From: Cycas panzhihuaensis
Lineage: Eukaryota; Cycadophyta
Direction: 5' to 3'
Assembly (NCBI GenBank): GCA_023213395.1
Contig: CM041465.1
Coordinates: 204,359,741 to 204,423,740 of the forward strand
Length of the DNA: 64,000 nucleotides
The translations under genes were made by a program, and so were the position numbers. Shown piece after piece: positions 44,838-55,500 of this stretch. Positions within the stretch are counted from its first letter, which is position 1. Each line of letters starts with the position of its first letter. Below the pieces are notes generated by a model. The model had not been told where the DNA came from. It did not search any database and saw only the letters and a list, made by a program, of their open reading frames with translations.

Positions 44838-47800
44838 CTAGCTAATGTAGATCATATCCTTCTCTATCAGAACCATGAGATCCCTAGGGAAATCAATCAT
44901 CCATACTTGGCCTATCCTGTGTCTCACTCCCCAGTTAGCCAGAAAATCAGCTGGCTTATTTCCTTCTCTCAAAGTATGCCTTATACGGACTTCTGCTAGC
45001 CCCTTAATGATTTCCTTGGCATCGTTGAATAAGGGTTGGTATCTCGATCAGGAGAGCCTCTTCTTTCAGTATTTTTACCACAACCTCGGAGTCCCCCTCA
45101 ATTACCAATCTTTGAAAATTTCCTTCCACAGCAAGATCAATAGCTTTAAGCATGGCATGCATCTCAGCATAATGATTTGTTTGGCAATCATAGAATTTCG
45201 CATAGGCCCAGATTGGGGTCCCAGTGTGGTCCCTACAGATACCCCCTCCCCCAATGTCCCCAGGATTCCCTTTCGCTGCCCCATCAAAGTTTATTTTGAT
45301 CCAGGGCTCCTCGGGAGGTAGCCACCTACTGCATTTGGGCTGTACAACCTCGAAAGTAGGTTCTATTCCCCATTTGCTCAGAATCCTATTCTCTGATGGG
45401 GTCATACGCTTTTCTTTGACGTTTCTGACAGTCTCCCTTATGTCTGTACAAATTCTATTGAAAATAGTTATCTGATCTATCTGATTCGCCTTAAAAATTC
45501 TACGATTCCTCTCTTTCCATATGTTCCGAGCTAAGATCGGAGTGCACTCTTCCGAATACGATTCAATGTTACGCTCTGAATGGGCTTATCCAGCCACCAA
45601 AGGTCGTGATCTTTTAGAAAATGTCTAACTTACCTCTAGCTTTCCTAACATCATCCTCCACACCTCCCTTGTGTAAGAGCACTCAAGAAGAATGTGGTCC
45701 AAGGATTCCTCTTCTGAGCAGCATAAGGTACATCTATTAGCCATTATAAAGCCTCTTCTTTTTAGATTGTCAACTGTAAGAATTTTGTTTCTTAGGCAGG
45801 TCCACTAGAATACTGCGATCTTGGGAATGATAGGGAGCTTCCAGACCCCTTCGAGGATAGGGTTACTCTGATCCCCTCTTGTTTCACAAGGTAGTGATAT
45901 CCTTGTTTAGCAGTATAGTCACCAGATGAGCTCACGGGCCACACAACCGAGTCCAACGAAGGAGCTCTAGGGATGTAACACTTGCCCAGAATCCTGTTGA
46001 TCTTATTAAGGCCTTCTTGATGAACTTGACTTTCTCCTTGGATTTCCACTACCGCTAGGGACTTCCAAATCCTGTTTTTTCCGCTTCCGGTCCAATAATC
46101 CTTGATATATCTACCGAAAGACCTGACACAAGGATCCATAATGGGTGCCAGGTCAGGGTAATCCTTGAGCGCTTTGTCACAACACCATGCATCCTCCCAA
46201 AATCTTATGGAGTTCCCATCACCTAGTCTCCATTTCAGACCATTTCTTATAGCTTTCCAAGCTTTAAGGATACTCCTCCATATAGTTGATCCAACCTGAG
46301 ATACATCATTACCTACGAGAGAACCTCCTTGCACATATTTTCTAGTTAGGATCTTTTCCCAAAGCCTTTCCCCACCTTTTAGTAAATGCTAGCCCATCTT
46401 TGCCCCTAATGCTGTGTTAAAGAGGGAAAGTCTTCTCAAATTTAGGCCTCCGGTCCATTTTGGCATCTGAGACTTTATTCCGGTGACCAAGTGTATCCTG
46501 TCTTTGTTCTCGGCACCAAAGGAATCTCTTCTGAATAGATTCTATGGTGTCTGAGACACCCGCCGGGACCCTAAAAATGGACATCCAGAAGATTGGGATG
46601 CTTTGCAGTGTAGAGGCAACAATTTGAGCTTACCAGCTTGACTTAAGAGGGCCCTTTTCCAGCCAGCCAACTTCCTTTGCAACCTGTCTATGAGGGGATT
46701 CCACATGTCCTTGGACATCTTCCTAACAAAGAGTGGCAGCCCAAGATAAGTTGTGGCGAGCTTTTTGATGCTTATCTCCAGGATTCTACTGGTTTTGCCT
46801 TGAATATGTCCTTGGGTGTTTATAAAGAAGACATTACTCTTATTCAAGTTTATCTTTTGATTCGTGGCCTTTTCGAAATGGCCCAAAATCTCTTTAAAAT
46901 TGGTAGCCTCTCTTATAGCAGCCTTTCCAAGGAAGATATTGTCGTCCACGAATTGATGATGGGCCACATTGTCCATCCTCGATGTCGGTTTAATGCCATA
47001 TATGACCCCTTGTCCCCTCATAGACTCCAAAGATCTGCCCAACAACTTAGCCATCGTAATAAACAAAAAAGGAGAGAGAGGGTCCCCCTGCCTCAACCCC
47101 CTGAATCCTAGAAAGAAGCTTGAAGATGAGCCATTGATGATATGAACTGCGGGTTCCCAATGCAGAGTTTTATCCATGATCGCCAAGTCTCCCCAAAGCC
47201 AAAAGCCCTCAGGCAGTCGAGCAAACACTCCCAGGAGACCCTATCAAAGGCCTTTGTGAGATCAATCTTGATGAGCATCGCAGGCTCTTTCCTTTATCTT
47301 TGCAGTGAATAGTCTCATGCACAACGATATAACCATCGTAGATCTGTCTTCCCCGAAGAAACCCATCTTGGTTATGGGAGATAATGTTTGGCATAATTTT
47401 CTTTAATCTATTAACCAGAACTTTGGTTATGATTTTGTATTTAACATTGCAAAGGCTAATAGGGCAGAAATCTTCCATCCTACTTGCGCCCTCTTTTTTG
47501 GGAATGAGGACCAGGAAGGTGATGCGCCACTCTTGCAAGATCTTTCTGTTTACATAAAACTCCTGAAGTGCTTCCATAAGATCCCCCTTAATAATATCCC
47601 AGTATTCTTGGAAAAACCCTGGAGGGAAACCGTCAGGGCCAGGGGCCTTGTACCTTTTTATATTGAAGAGCGCTGCCGTAACCTCGTCCTGGGTGAAAGG
47701 AGCTGTGATCTGAGTATTTTGGGTGTCATTCACCAAACAGGGGATGTTGTTAAGGAATTCCTTCATCAACTCCATGTCCCCATCTAGCGGTTCCACGAAT

Positions 47801-49008
47801 AAATCCTTGAAATAATCACTGGCCATCTCCTTCATTTCCTCCATCGAGCTAACTACTGTCCCATCGTCTCTTTGAAGTTTACTGATTCTGTTATTCGCTC
47901 TATGTTTTACTGTGGTCATATGAAAGAATCTGGTATTTCTGTCTCCTTCGGCCAACCATAAAGCCCTAGATTTTTGTCTCCAGTGAATTTCCTCCCTGAT
48001 AAGAGTCTCATCCAGAGACTTAGTCAGCTCCTTCTCTGCCTTATCCAGCTCCGGAGATGCACTTTGGCCGCTCAATCCGTTCCTGAGTATCTTTCAAGTC
48101 CCGGATGGTCTTATCCTTTTGATCATTTATATTTAGGAAAATTTCCTTATTCCAAACCTTGACTTTCCTTTTGACCCAGTCTAGCTTCTTAGAAAATCTA
48201 TACATTGCGTGTCCTTTAATTTCGATGCTCTACCACTCCTCAATCCTTTTACGAAGATCAGGGTGCCGAAGCCATATCAATTCAAATCTGAAGGGGCCCC
48301 CGATAAACTTGCCCAGATCTGAGAATTGCATCAACAGGGGCGAATGATCAGAGATGGTCCTTGGCAAGGCTTTCAGGGTGAAATCCTTGAAGCACCTCGC
48401 CCAATCGTAATTGACCAGCACCCTATCCAGCTTAATTTGAATAAGGTTATCCCCTAGCTGTTTGTTGGACTAGGTGAAGGAAGCTCCCTAAGATTAACAT
48501 CCTCCATTTAATGCAGAAGTCACCGAACTCACTCATACTAGTAGTTCAACCCCGGATCCACCTCTCTTATCCCGAGGATAAGGCGGAGTTAAAATCGCCC
48601 GCCAAAGACCATGGGAGCCGAGCGGTCCTTGTGGGCCTCTGTCAATCTATCCCATTGCCTCTTTTGGCTTCTTGTAGGTTTGGAGCATACACATTGGTAG
48701 CAATCCATGTGATATTATTGATTTTATTGGTTAGAGGCAAAATGAAAGATTCTTCTAACAAAAAATTTCTCCCAACCAAATAGATGGATTCCATAAAGCC
48801 ATTAGACCCCAACTCCATGGGCATAGTCTACCTCGACGCCTTCGACAAACTTCCAAATTTTATTCCTAATCTTAGGCCCGTTCTCCTTGCTCAATTTGGT
48901 TTCTTGCAGGAATATCAGATCTGATTGATGTCTACTTCTCATATCCCTGATGATTCTCTATTTCAACGAGGCATTAAGGCCACTAATATTCCATGATAAA
49001 ATTTTCAT
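44838..49008 (-). pseudogene. LINE ORF2: endonuclease-RT-zf-RVT-RNase H (right arm)
   Basis: ORF2 runs from ATG at 49,006-49,008 to TAG at 44,838-44,840, about 1,390 codons if the frames are joined, a usual plant L1 size. Open pieces include 47,209-48,075 (RT fingers with APGPDGFPPGFF and LIPKKEGA), 46,542-47,228 (GLRQGDPLSPFLF; active site FVDD at 46,941-46,952), 45,792-46,334 (linker and start of zf-RVT) and 45,004-45,405 (RNase H with NFDGAAKGNPG, HYAEMHA, EGDSEVV). A stop comes after 16 codons (SGLNASLK*) in both arms, so that one is probably a real inactivating change. Other shifts differ between arms. Confidence 0.92.
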
Positions 49009-50373
49009 CGCTTCTTTCTTTGTTTCCAAACTTGATTTCCCTTTTGGGGGCTCCACTTTCTTTGTACTAGATCTAAGGGTAGGCCCTTCAGGAATGAGTC
49101 CTTTAAAGTTACGTGCATGCCTTGATCTACCAAGCGGTAGATTCTTTCTCTCTTTGGACTTTCGGCGGTGGTCTCCAGGCCTTCTTCTCTGCTCAACATC
49201 GTGCAACTTCTTTTGAGCCAAAGTCGGTGTAATAATGAAACAAGTGGCCCTTGGTTCCTCCAAACTAAGCAGTTCCGTAACCTCAACCCCATCCCCTTGC
49301 CCATGGAGGCCTAAACCTATAGACAGTGGGGTCATATCTGCCCCCATCTCATCCTCCTTCTCCTGCTGCTTCGGTGGAGACAAAACGTTATGGATCGATG
49401 GAATCACCCCTAGAGGGGATAGTTTCCCAATCCCATCCTCGCCCAAGCACTTGGAGACCCACAATGGCACAGGCCACTTGGACGTCTTCCTCTAATAACG
49501 TATCCTCTTCATTCGGATCAAAACCCAAGTTTAGATAAGAGGTTTCGGTCGCCTCCGTACGGGTGGGACATTCTTGACCCTCCCCTTCTTCTTTCTCCTT
49601 CTCTTGAGGGCTAGCCACTACTGGATCTTCTTTTAAGGGTTGCACACCCAGGTACTTTTGTGGCAGGTGTCCCAGATTCCTGCAGGTTGAACATCTAAAG
49701 TGGTCCAACTCATAAAACAAAGGCTGTACCCAACTCTTATCAGGCAAGTCCATCCATATATCATCCAAGAGAGGCTTATCTAACCTCACCAGAGCACAAA
49801 TTCTGGCATTAATAAGCCTACTCACTCTTCGTCGCTGAATCAACTGCTAAGAGAGGGCCCACCGCTTTTGCAATGCCTTTAAATACCTCAGGATTCCAAT
49901 GGTGGAGGGCAAGCCCGAGAGTTGGATCCAAATAGGAGCTTGTCTAATTTTAGGGGAAGGGTCCAAGTCCTATGCCATTTCTCTAGGGATAGGGCTCTTA
50001 CGCGAACATCCATGGTGCCCTAATCAAAATACTTGACATATCTTCATGCGATGTAAATTTGAATAGCACCTGACCCTTAGGCATGGCTATTACCTCCACA
50101 CTGCTCATTGTTTTCCATTTGGTCCTCGCCCAAACCCTAATGGCCTCAAACAGGTGCAGGACACGAGAACCTGCCAGGCAGGCAGTTCTCCCATAACTTT
50201 TCAGTTTTCTCAACCAGGGCTAAGGGGATTTTAAGTCTCACTTTATTGTCTTCAAACACAGGGGTTAAGTCAAAGGATTCTTCCTCATTGGATTTCAAGA
50301 CATCTCTAAAGGTTCTCCCTGCTGCCAGGTTAGGGTTCTGGTTCTGCTTTGAAGGGGTATGATCCTTTTCCAT
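49005..50373 (-). pseudogene. LINE ORF1: DUF4283 and zinc-knuckle protein (right arm)
   Basis: ORF1 starts at 50,373 (MEKDHTPSKQNQNP) and ends at TGA 49,005-49,007, about 455 codons if joined. The DUF4283 region has VRLKIPLALVEKTEKLWEN, WKTMSSVEVIAMPKGQ and LFKFTSHEDMSSILIRAPW (about 50,000-50,300). Next comes a zf-CCHC_4-like segment with RICALVRLDKPLLDDIW and CSTCRNLGHLPQKY (about 49,660-49,810), in which the last Cys of the knuckle is not seen. A charged tail follows. These are the marks of plant L1 ORF1, an RNA-binding protein that coats LINE RNA. Frameshifts near 50,200, 49,990, 49,845 and 49,480 break it. Confidence 0.88.
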
Positions 50374-50989
50374 TTTTTAAAATATAAAAACTGCAGAGAA
50401 CAACTCCAACCAATAAGAGTGAAAACATACCATTTCTGCTGACTCTAGATGTGATTCTTCTTTGGAGCAGCTTCTCTCTTTGCTCTTCTTCTTGCAAAAC
50501 AGCACACAGTCTATCAGTTTCTTCACAGTGTAGTCTTTTGACCTCTTCCAACCCCATCTGGATTCTCCCTCTGATCTCATGCACCGCCCTTGACCAAAGT
50601 GGCTAGCCTCCTTGAGAGAACAGAACCGGATCTTAGAGTCACATAACAGGAGCTGCCATACATCAGGATCTCTACCCCGAAGCGAATCTACCCTGGCTCC
50701 TGAATAAGGCGTTCTAGCCTGCGTCTTATCAAACCGAGTATGCTTGGCCCGCCGCCTGAAACAAGACTCAGCCAGGGCGTAGAAAGGGGTAAGCCCGTTT
50801 GCCTCTAAAAGTGTTGGCTGGACGGCCCAGCCTTCATAACTCGAGGGACGCCATAGCGTCCAGGGCATCTGAAACTCACCGTAGTCCCAGCTGACTCTAA
50901 CCCTAGCTTCCCTGCCAAAATCCGTCTCTGCGTCGCCTTCCGGAAGTCGCTCCCTTTTCTTTTAGTGACTTCCACTTAAAGGCAAGGCT
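50374..50989 (-). other. LINE 5' UTR with internal-promoter candidate
   Basis: A ~616-bp GC-richer leader. LINE transcription normally uses an internal promoter here, but no TATA box is seen. Two overlapping open frames cross it: 163 codons (50,377-50,868), and 84 codons (50,330-50,584) that look like a coiled coil (GLEEVKRLHCEETDRLCAVL) followed by a hydrophobic stretch (FSLLLVGVVLCSFYIL). The second overlaps the ORF1 start. Whether either is translated is unknown. Confidence 0.55.
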
Positions 50990-51007
50990 ATCGGTACTTC
51001 TTACCTT
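50990..51007 (+). repeat. LINE target-site duplication, 5' side
   Basis: ATCGGTACTTCTTACCTT, identical to 44,667-44,684, marking the 5' junction of the LINE within the Copia-A leader. Confidence 0.93.
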
Positions 51008-51633
51008 GACCATTTACTTTATTTAACATTTTCATCTAAATTTAGAATATCTTTTGAGTATATTTGATCACTTCAAGTATTATATCTTCTTGAAAATTTC
51101 AAGGTATACTTAGTTTACTTCTAAATTTATAAAGGAGCTTCTTATCATTTAATTTACTTTAATATAAAGAATATTTGCAATAATCTTCATAGATCTTAAA
51201 GTTCATTGTTTCATTAGTTAAAAAAAGGGCTTTCTTAATTATCTTAAAGTCATATTTTTAAACTTAAGAAGTGCATAGTAAAGGTATATTTACAAATTTT
51301 TTGTTCATTTTATGCTTCTAAGGTTCACTTAACATTCTTGATTTAAAGGCATTCAAATGTGGAAAACTTCATTATTTTATTGCATCATTTAGAGAAGGTG
51401 CATATAGATTCTTGTGTACTTTATTTTTTAAAGAGCATCTTAATTTGAAAGACATTAGCTTACATATTGGCATTCATCTTAGTTTATTAAAAAGGAATAT
51501 CTTGATCATTTACTTCATTTTTTATAGTGTATTGATACAAAAGTATTACTCATTTTAAGTTATTTATTCATTTGAGGGTTAGTCTTCTTATTTGTTCATT
51601 GAAAATCATACCTTTTGATCATGTACTAAAATC
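51008..51633 (+). other. Copia-A leader, second part
   Basis: About 0.6 kb of AT-rich non-coding DNA between the LINE and gag. Together with 41,582-44,666 it gives Copia-A a leader of about 3.7 kb, close to the 3.46 kb of Copia-C. Confidence 0.6.
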
Positions 51634-52319
51634 TTGTATACAATGGCAATGAATCTAAGTAACATAAGCTTTTATATATTTGACGTAAATGATTTTCAAC
51701 TATGGAGTACAATAATGAAAGCATACTTTATTGCAAATGGCCTTTGGAAATATGTAAAATATGGATATAAACTAAATATTAAAGAAGATATGAAAAAGGA
51801 TAATGAAGCCCTAGTCCTATTGTTTTATAGCATAGATGACAATACAATTTCTAATGTTTGTGAAATGACTACATCTAATTTTGTATGTGATACCTTAGAA
51901 TTGACGTATGGGGGAGATACCTTAAAATTTAATATTACTAATTATATTCATGTTGTTTTTCTTATGAGGTAGATATTAAAGCGGTGCATTTTGATGCAAA
52001 GACTAATGCTACTTGTACTAGTGTAGATTTTAATAAAAGTAATGACTTTAATGTTGTATTTAGTGAGATGATATATACTTTAAACTTGACTGAAGTAAAA
52101 GACAAAGATTAAGACAAAGCCATCTATACTCATTTAAATGAAGTTACACCTACACAGGCCGTTTGAACCACATAATATTAAAGAGACACACATTGCTGAA
52201 AGGATAATAATGTGAGTTAGTGACCACTTCATGAATGATGATAAAGTTAAGTCTTTTTTAAGTATAGGTATCACAAGTTCAAAGAGAAGATAAAGATGTA
52301 TGTGATGACCATTAAAGGG
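51634..52319 (+). pseudogene. Copia-A gag fragment and pol scar
   Basis: An open frame of 112 codons (51,634-51,972) resembles a copia gag N-terminus: FDVNDFQLWSTIMKAYFIAN, KKDNEALVLLF, SNFVCDTLELTYGGD. It parallels the Copia-C gag (KKDNEALALIF). The following ~340 bp have no protease, integrase or RT motif. The last codons (YHKFKEKIKMYVM, near 52,265-52,300) resemble the extreme C-terminus of copia RNase H, so pol was removed by an internal deletion. A PPT (AAAGGGGAGAA) follows at 52,314-52,324. Confidence 0.75.
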
Positions 52320-52324
52320 GAGAA

Positions 52325-52655
52325 TGTTGCATTAATGTTCACCACGTGACTCTACATTGGAAATGTATAGCACACAAACTTTAATGGTAAGTTAGGTAAA
52401 TTTATTTTAATGTAATGTTGTGTATTATTTTATATTATTTTGAATTCTAAAGGTTGAGGAAGTTTCCCTCCTCCCTCACAAGTATATATTCTATGGGGTT
52501 CTAAACCCTGGTATTCTTTAACACCACCATCTCAATGAAATATTAATGTATACTCTTACAATGGCTTAAATATAATGAAATATTTGCATATGATTTCTAT
52601 AATGGATTGATTTATATTTACCTGCTCTGCTCTGTTGTCCATTATAATTCCAACA
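52325..52655 (+). repeat. Copia-A 3' LTR
   Basis: A 331-bp LTR, TGTTGCATTAATG...TTCCAACA, homologous along its length to 41,240-41,567. It carries the block GGTATTCTTTAACACC at 52,510-52,525, with one change breaking the symmetry. Confidence 0.9.
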
Positions 52656-52707
52656 ATTATATAAAGTATGATGAATACATACTTTTAAAACATGAAAATA
52701 GATACTT
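52656..52707 (+). repeat. 52-bp repeat abutting Copia-A 3' LTR
   Basis: Direct copy of 41,188-41,239 with two mismatches, starting at the base after the LTR. Confidence 0.85.
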
Positions 52708-53265
52708 AGAAATTAAAAGAAAGGTAGAAAAAATTACAAGAAACATAGAAAGAACTATAAGATAGATAGAACAAATATAAACAAAAATTAGAAAAATCTA
52801 ATAGAAGCCATATAAAGGAAATCTCATAACCCTAGCCTAAACTAATAAGAGTAGTAAGAGAAGTAGGCATCTCATATAAAAGAAAACATTAAATTACATA
52901 AATTCAAGATCCAATTAAATATACTTACATATAAGCTTGATAATTAGGTTGAGCTAGAAGAGTGGCTCATTGAATTAGAAAGTGCATCTTTAGATAAGAA
53001 TATTACATCTAATTAAAATAAAGTGCAATTTACACTAATACACTGGATAGTCACATACTTACCTAGTTTAAGGTCATAATAGAAAGAGGCCTAATCTGTA
53101 ATAAATTTAGAAACAACTTCCTCACTTGAGTTAGAAGAAAGAACTATACTATATGTAACTTGCCCACAATTACTAAGAAGAATCATTAATCTTACAGCAC
53201 ATAAATAAATTTGAGATATTACTTAGCAAGTTAGGGATGTAATTAACATAGGTATTGGGAATTCA
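52708..53265. other. Unassigned AT-rich stretch
   Basis: No recognisable protein or RNA. From element order it should correspond to the gag of the first gypsy-like unit, but similarity to 55,500-56,300 is too weak to claim. Confidence 0.4.
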
Positions 53266-54130
53266 ATAAAAGATTTTAGATGCTTAAGAAGGCCATCAAC
53301 ATCATTTGATAGTTGTAAGCACAACAAAAGGTAGCGAATAATAGACACATCCCATAAAAAACATAGATAATAAATGGAAGTTATCTTAGTTCATCCCAAA
53401 AATAGAGTAATTATATAATAGTACCATGGCCAACTAGAAGTCACTTATCATTAAGAGAGTGTTAATAAAGATAATAGAGAACAAAAGGTAGACTATATTA
53501 GTAATGTGATAAGAAGTAGATGTTAGGCCATCCCAAAACATATAAGAAATGAAAACCATTACATTCAACATTCAACCAAAGTAATAGAAGACTCAATAAA
53601 TTAGACATTGAGAAAGAAGCTGAAGAAGTAATAGAAAAAATAGTTCAGACATAATAATTTAAGACATCAATAACTTCTATGACTTGGTTGGAGAGATCAG
53701 ACAACTTAGAAATAACATGTTACATAAATAAGAATAAGAGGGTAATTCTCAAAGACTTTGGAAGTATGCACAACTTTGTTGTCTCTAGAAAGGGATGATA
53801 GTTAGGACTTTACAATGAGAATAACTTAGGATTAAATGTGTAAGTCCTAAGAAATAAAGTTTTACAATGTTACAGGGAAATTGAAGACCTTTAAGCTAAA
53901 TATGGATAATTATAAGCTAAACTTAACTTCTTTGCACTACTTATATGGGGCTTATATCCAGTCATAAGAGTGTAGTAGCTAGTGACCTTAGGCATGTACA
54001 ACAAAAACCTTGATGATAGGTTCATGTAATTCAAATATATTGGAACCAAATACATCCTACATAGAACCAAAACATTACCACCTCAAATAACCAACTCTCA
54101 TAAGATGTAGAAATTACTAGCAAAAGATGT
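53266..54130 (+). pseudogene. Gypsy-like gag/protease remnant, unit A
   Basis: Parallel to 56,310-57,180 with a shift of about 3.05 kb. The protease active-site region reads KDFGSMHNFV near 53,757-53,786 (Asp present). Downstream NMDNYKLNL and a WL.TLG-like segment (about 53,900-54,060) match the gypsy aspartic protease fold. The frame has many stops and the unit is cut off on its 5' side. Confidence 0.6.
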
Positions 54131-54360
54131 ATAGGGTCATGAACCCTTAAGGTTTCATAGTAATTAACCCTTAAGCTTTCATATCATATGAAATCAATTT
54201 TATATAATGTTAGATCAAGTTTATAAATTTTTGCATATATAAATATCTTGGATTTCATTGTAAAAATAATCTTTCATTTATTAATAAAAATAATTTCTAA
54301 ATCCTTATAAGAATTTAATTATTTTTATTATATTTTTACTTTTTTTATATACAAAACTCA
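54131..54360 (+). repeat. Putative LTR of gag-only gypsy-like element, first copy
   Basis: Aligns with 57,190-57,415. Both contain a GCATATATAAATAT TATA-like box, then ATCTT...TTAATAAAA and ...ATCCTTATAAGAATTTAATTATT-type segments, and end near TATATACAAA/TATCTACAAA. Borders are approximate. Confidence 0.5.
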
Positions 54361-55500
54361 TTAGGGTTTATCATAGATGATATTAAGGCATTTTTTGGAT
54401 AGTTAAGGATTTCAACATAAAATCAAAATTTAGGATATGGAGATGATTAAATTTTTAGAAAAAGGGTCATGGAATTGATTTGACCATAATTATGACATAA
54501 ATTTTGAACTATTATACTACACATTGTCTATAAGAATTAAGATAGATGTAAGGATTTCATGTTCAACATATTGTTAACCCCTTCTATGAACTTGAAATAT
54601 TTTTTATAAGAAGCATTTTAAAGTTTATTTTGTAGTAAAAATGGCTTCATCCCAATTGGACATTAGGAGAATATGTTATTAGCATTTTTGTAGACAATAT
54701 CATTTTGTCCTAAAATCATCAGAATATCTATTAAACTTTTAAGGCTATTATAAAATATAGAGATCCTTAAATCAATTTAAATTAGGTTCATTTAAAGCAC
54801 ATTCTATCTTCTATGTAACAAAAATATAACACTTGATTTGGGCAAGTATAATAAAAAGTATTTTATATTCAATGAGAAAGGTCAAGTTTACCCTTAATTT
54901 TCTAGTTTATTTACTATTTTAATAAAATTTAAGTTCTTTTTTCTTTTTAATATGTTAAAGGTTATTCACCCTTATTAGAAATCAATTATATCAAGAAACT
55001 TACATAAATGTATCAATAAATAAATTTAGATCTTTAATAATCACATAGATAAATTCAAGCATAATCATACACATGACTTAATAGGTGAAAAATCCTTTAG
55101 GGTAGAAAACCCACCTCAAATAATAATAATAATATTAACATCAAAATGCATAGAATACAACAATAATTTATCCTTCCTTTTTTGCATTGAAGAGGATAAT
55201 TCATATCTCCAATATGTGGATAATGACCTATTAACATATTTTATGATTAGTTGAATATTATTTAATAATTGACTTTATAAGGATATCATTAATACATAAC
55301 AGTAAATTATAACAACATTGCATTATAACATAATATTAAGACATATTCCAAGGTAACATTATATATAATCTATGAACTATTCCTTATAGAGGGTGTTCTT
55401 ATATCCTAAGCTATTTCCACTTTAACTACTTTTTGCCCAACTAGCTATTATCTTCCTTCTTATCATTTCTTAAAACCATTATGTTTTTATCATCACCATG
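54361..55500 (+). other. Leader of gag-only gypsy-like element
   Basis: AT-rich and non-coding. Its first ~0.5 kb (for example GAGATGATTAAATTT, TTTGACCATAATTATG, TTATTAGCATTTTTG) recurs at 57,416-57,950, the start of the next unit. Confidence 0.5.

Larger units (their letters stand above)
25124..49503. repeat. Right arm of the ~24.5-kb inverted repeat
   Basis: Reverse complement of 1-24,623 with all nested elements in mirror order. Homology to the window ends only because the left arm reaches base 1; the LINE here continues to 50,989. Differences between the arms are mostly short indels and substitutions, few in the Copia-A LTR and flanks and many in the gypsy and the adjacent Copia-B and Copia-C leader sequence near the gap. 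Confidence 0.95.
44685..50989 (-). mobile_element. Full-length L1-type LINE (right arm)
   Basis: A 6.3-kb element bounded by identical 15-18-bp target duplications, with a poly(A) end at about 44,685-44,694 and a GC-rich 5' end at 50,989. It has a 5' UTR, ORF1 and ORF2 with endonuclease, RT, zf-RVT and RNase H. The insertion is complete at the 5' end, which is uncommon because most LINE copies are 5'-truncated. It is better preserved than the left copy, though still frameshifted. Confidence 0.93.
41240..52655 (+). mobile_element. Copia-A, non-autonomous copia interrupted by the LINE
   Basis: A pair of ~330-bp LTRs (41,240-41,567 and 52,325-52,655), an intact tRNA-iMet PBS, a leader of about 3.7 kb (41,582-44,666 plus 51,008-51,633), a gag fragment and a PPT. 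The LINE (44,685-50,989) sits in the leader. Without the LINE and one copy of its duplication the element is about 5.1 kb. Nearly all of pol (protease through RNase H) is missing between gag and PPT, so it depended on another copia for movement. LTR and gag similarity suggest it belongs to the same lineage as Copia-C. Confidence 0.85.

Noticed and set aside
27-49843. Mirror-image open frames on opposite strands in the two halves, as if separate genes
   Set aside because: They are the same LINE and copia sequences seen once in each arm of the inverted repeat, not independent gene pairs.
53745-53800. A pararetrovirus-like protease-RT unit in the 53-57 kb region
   Set aside because: Only gag and protease traces were found, with LTR-like blocks around them and no RT. 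A non-autonomous gypsy-like element explains it better.
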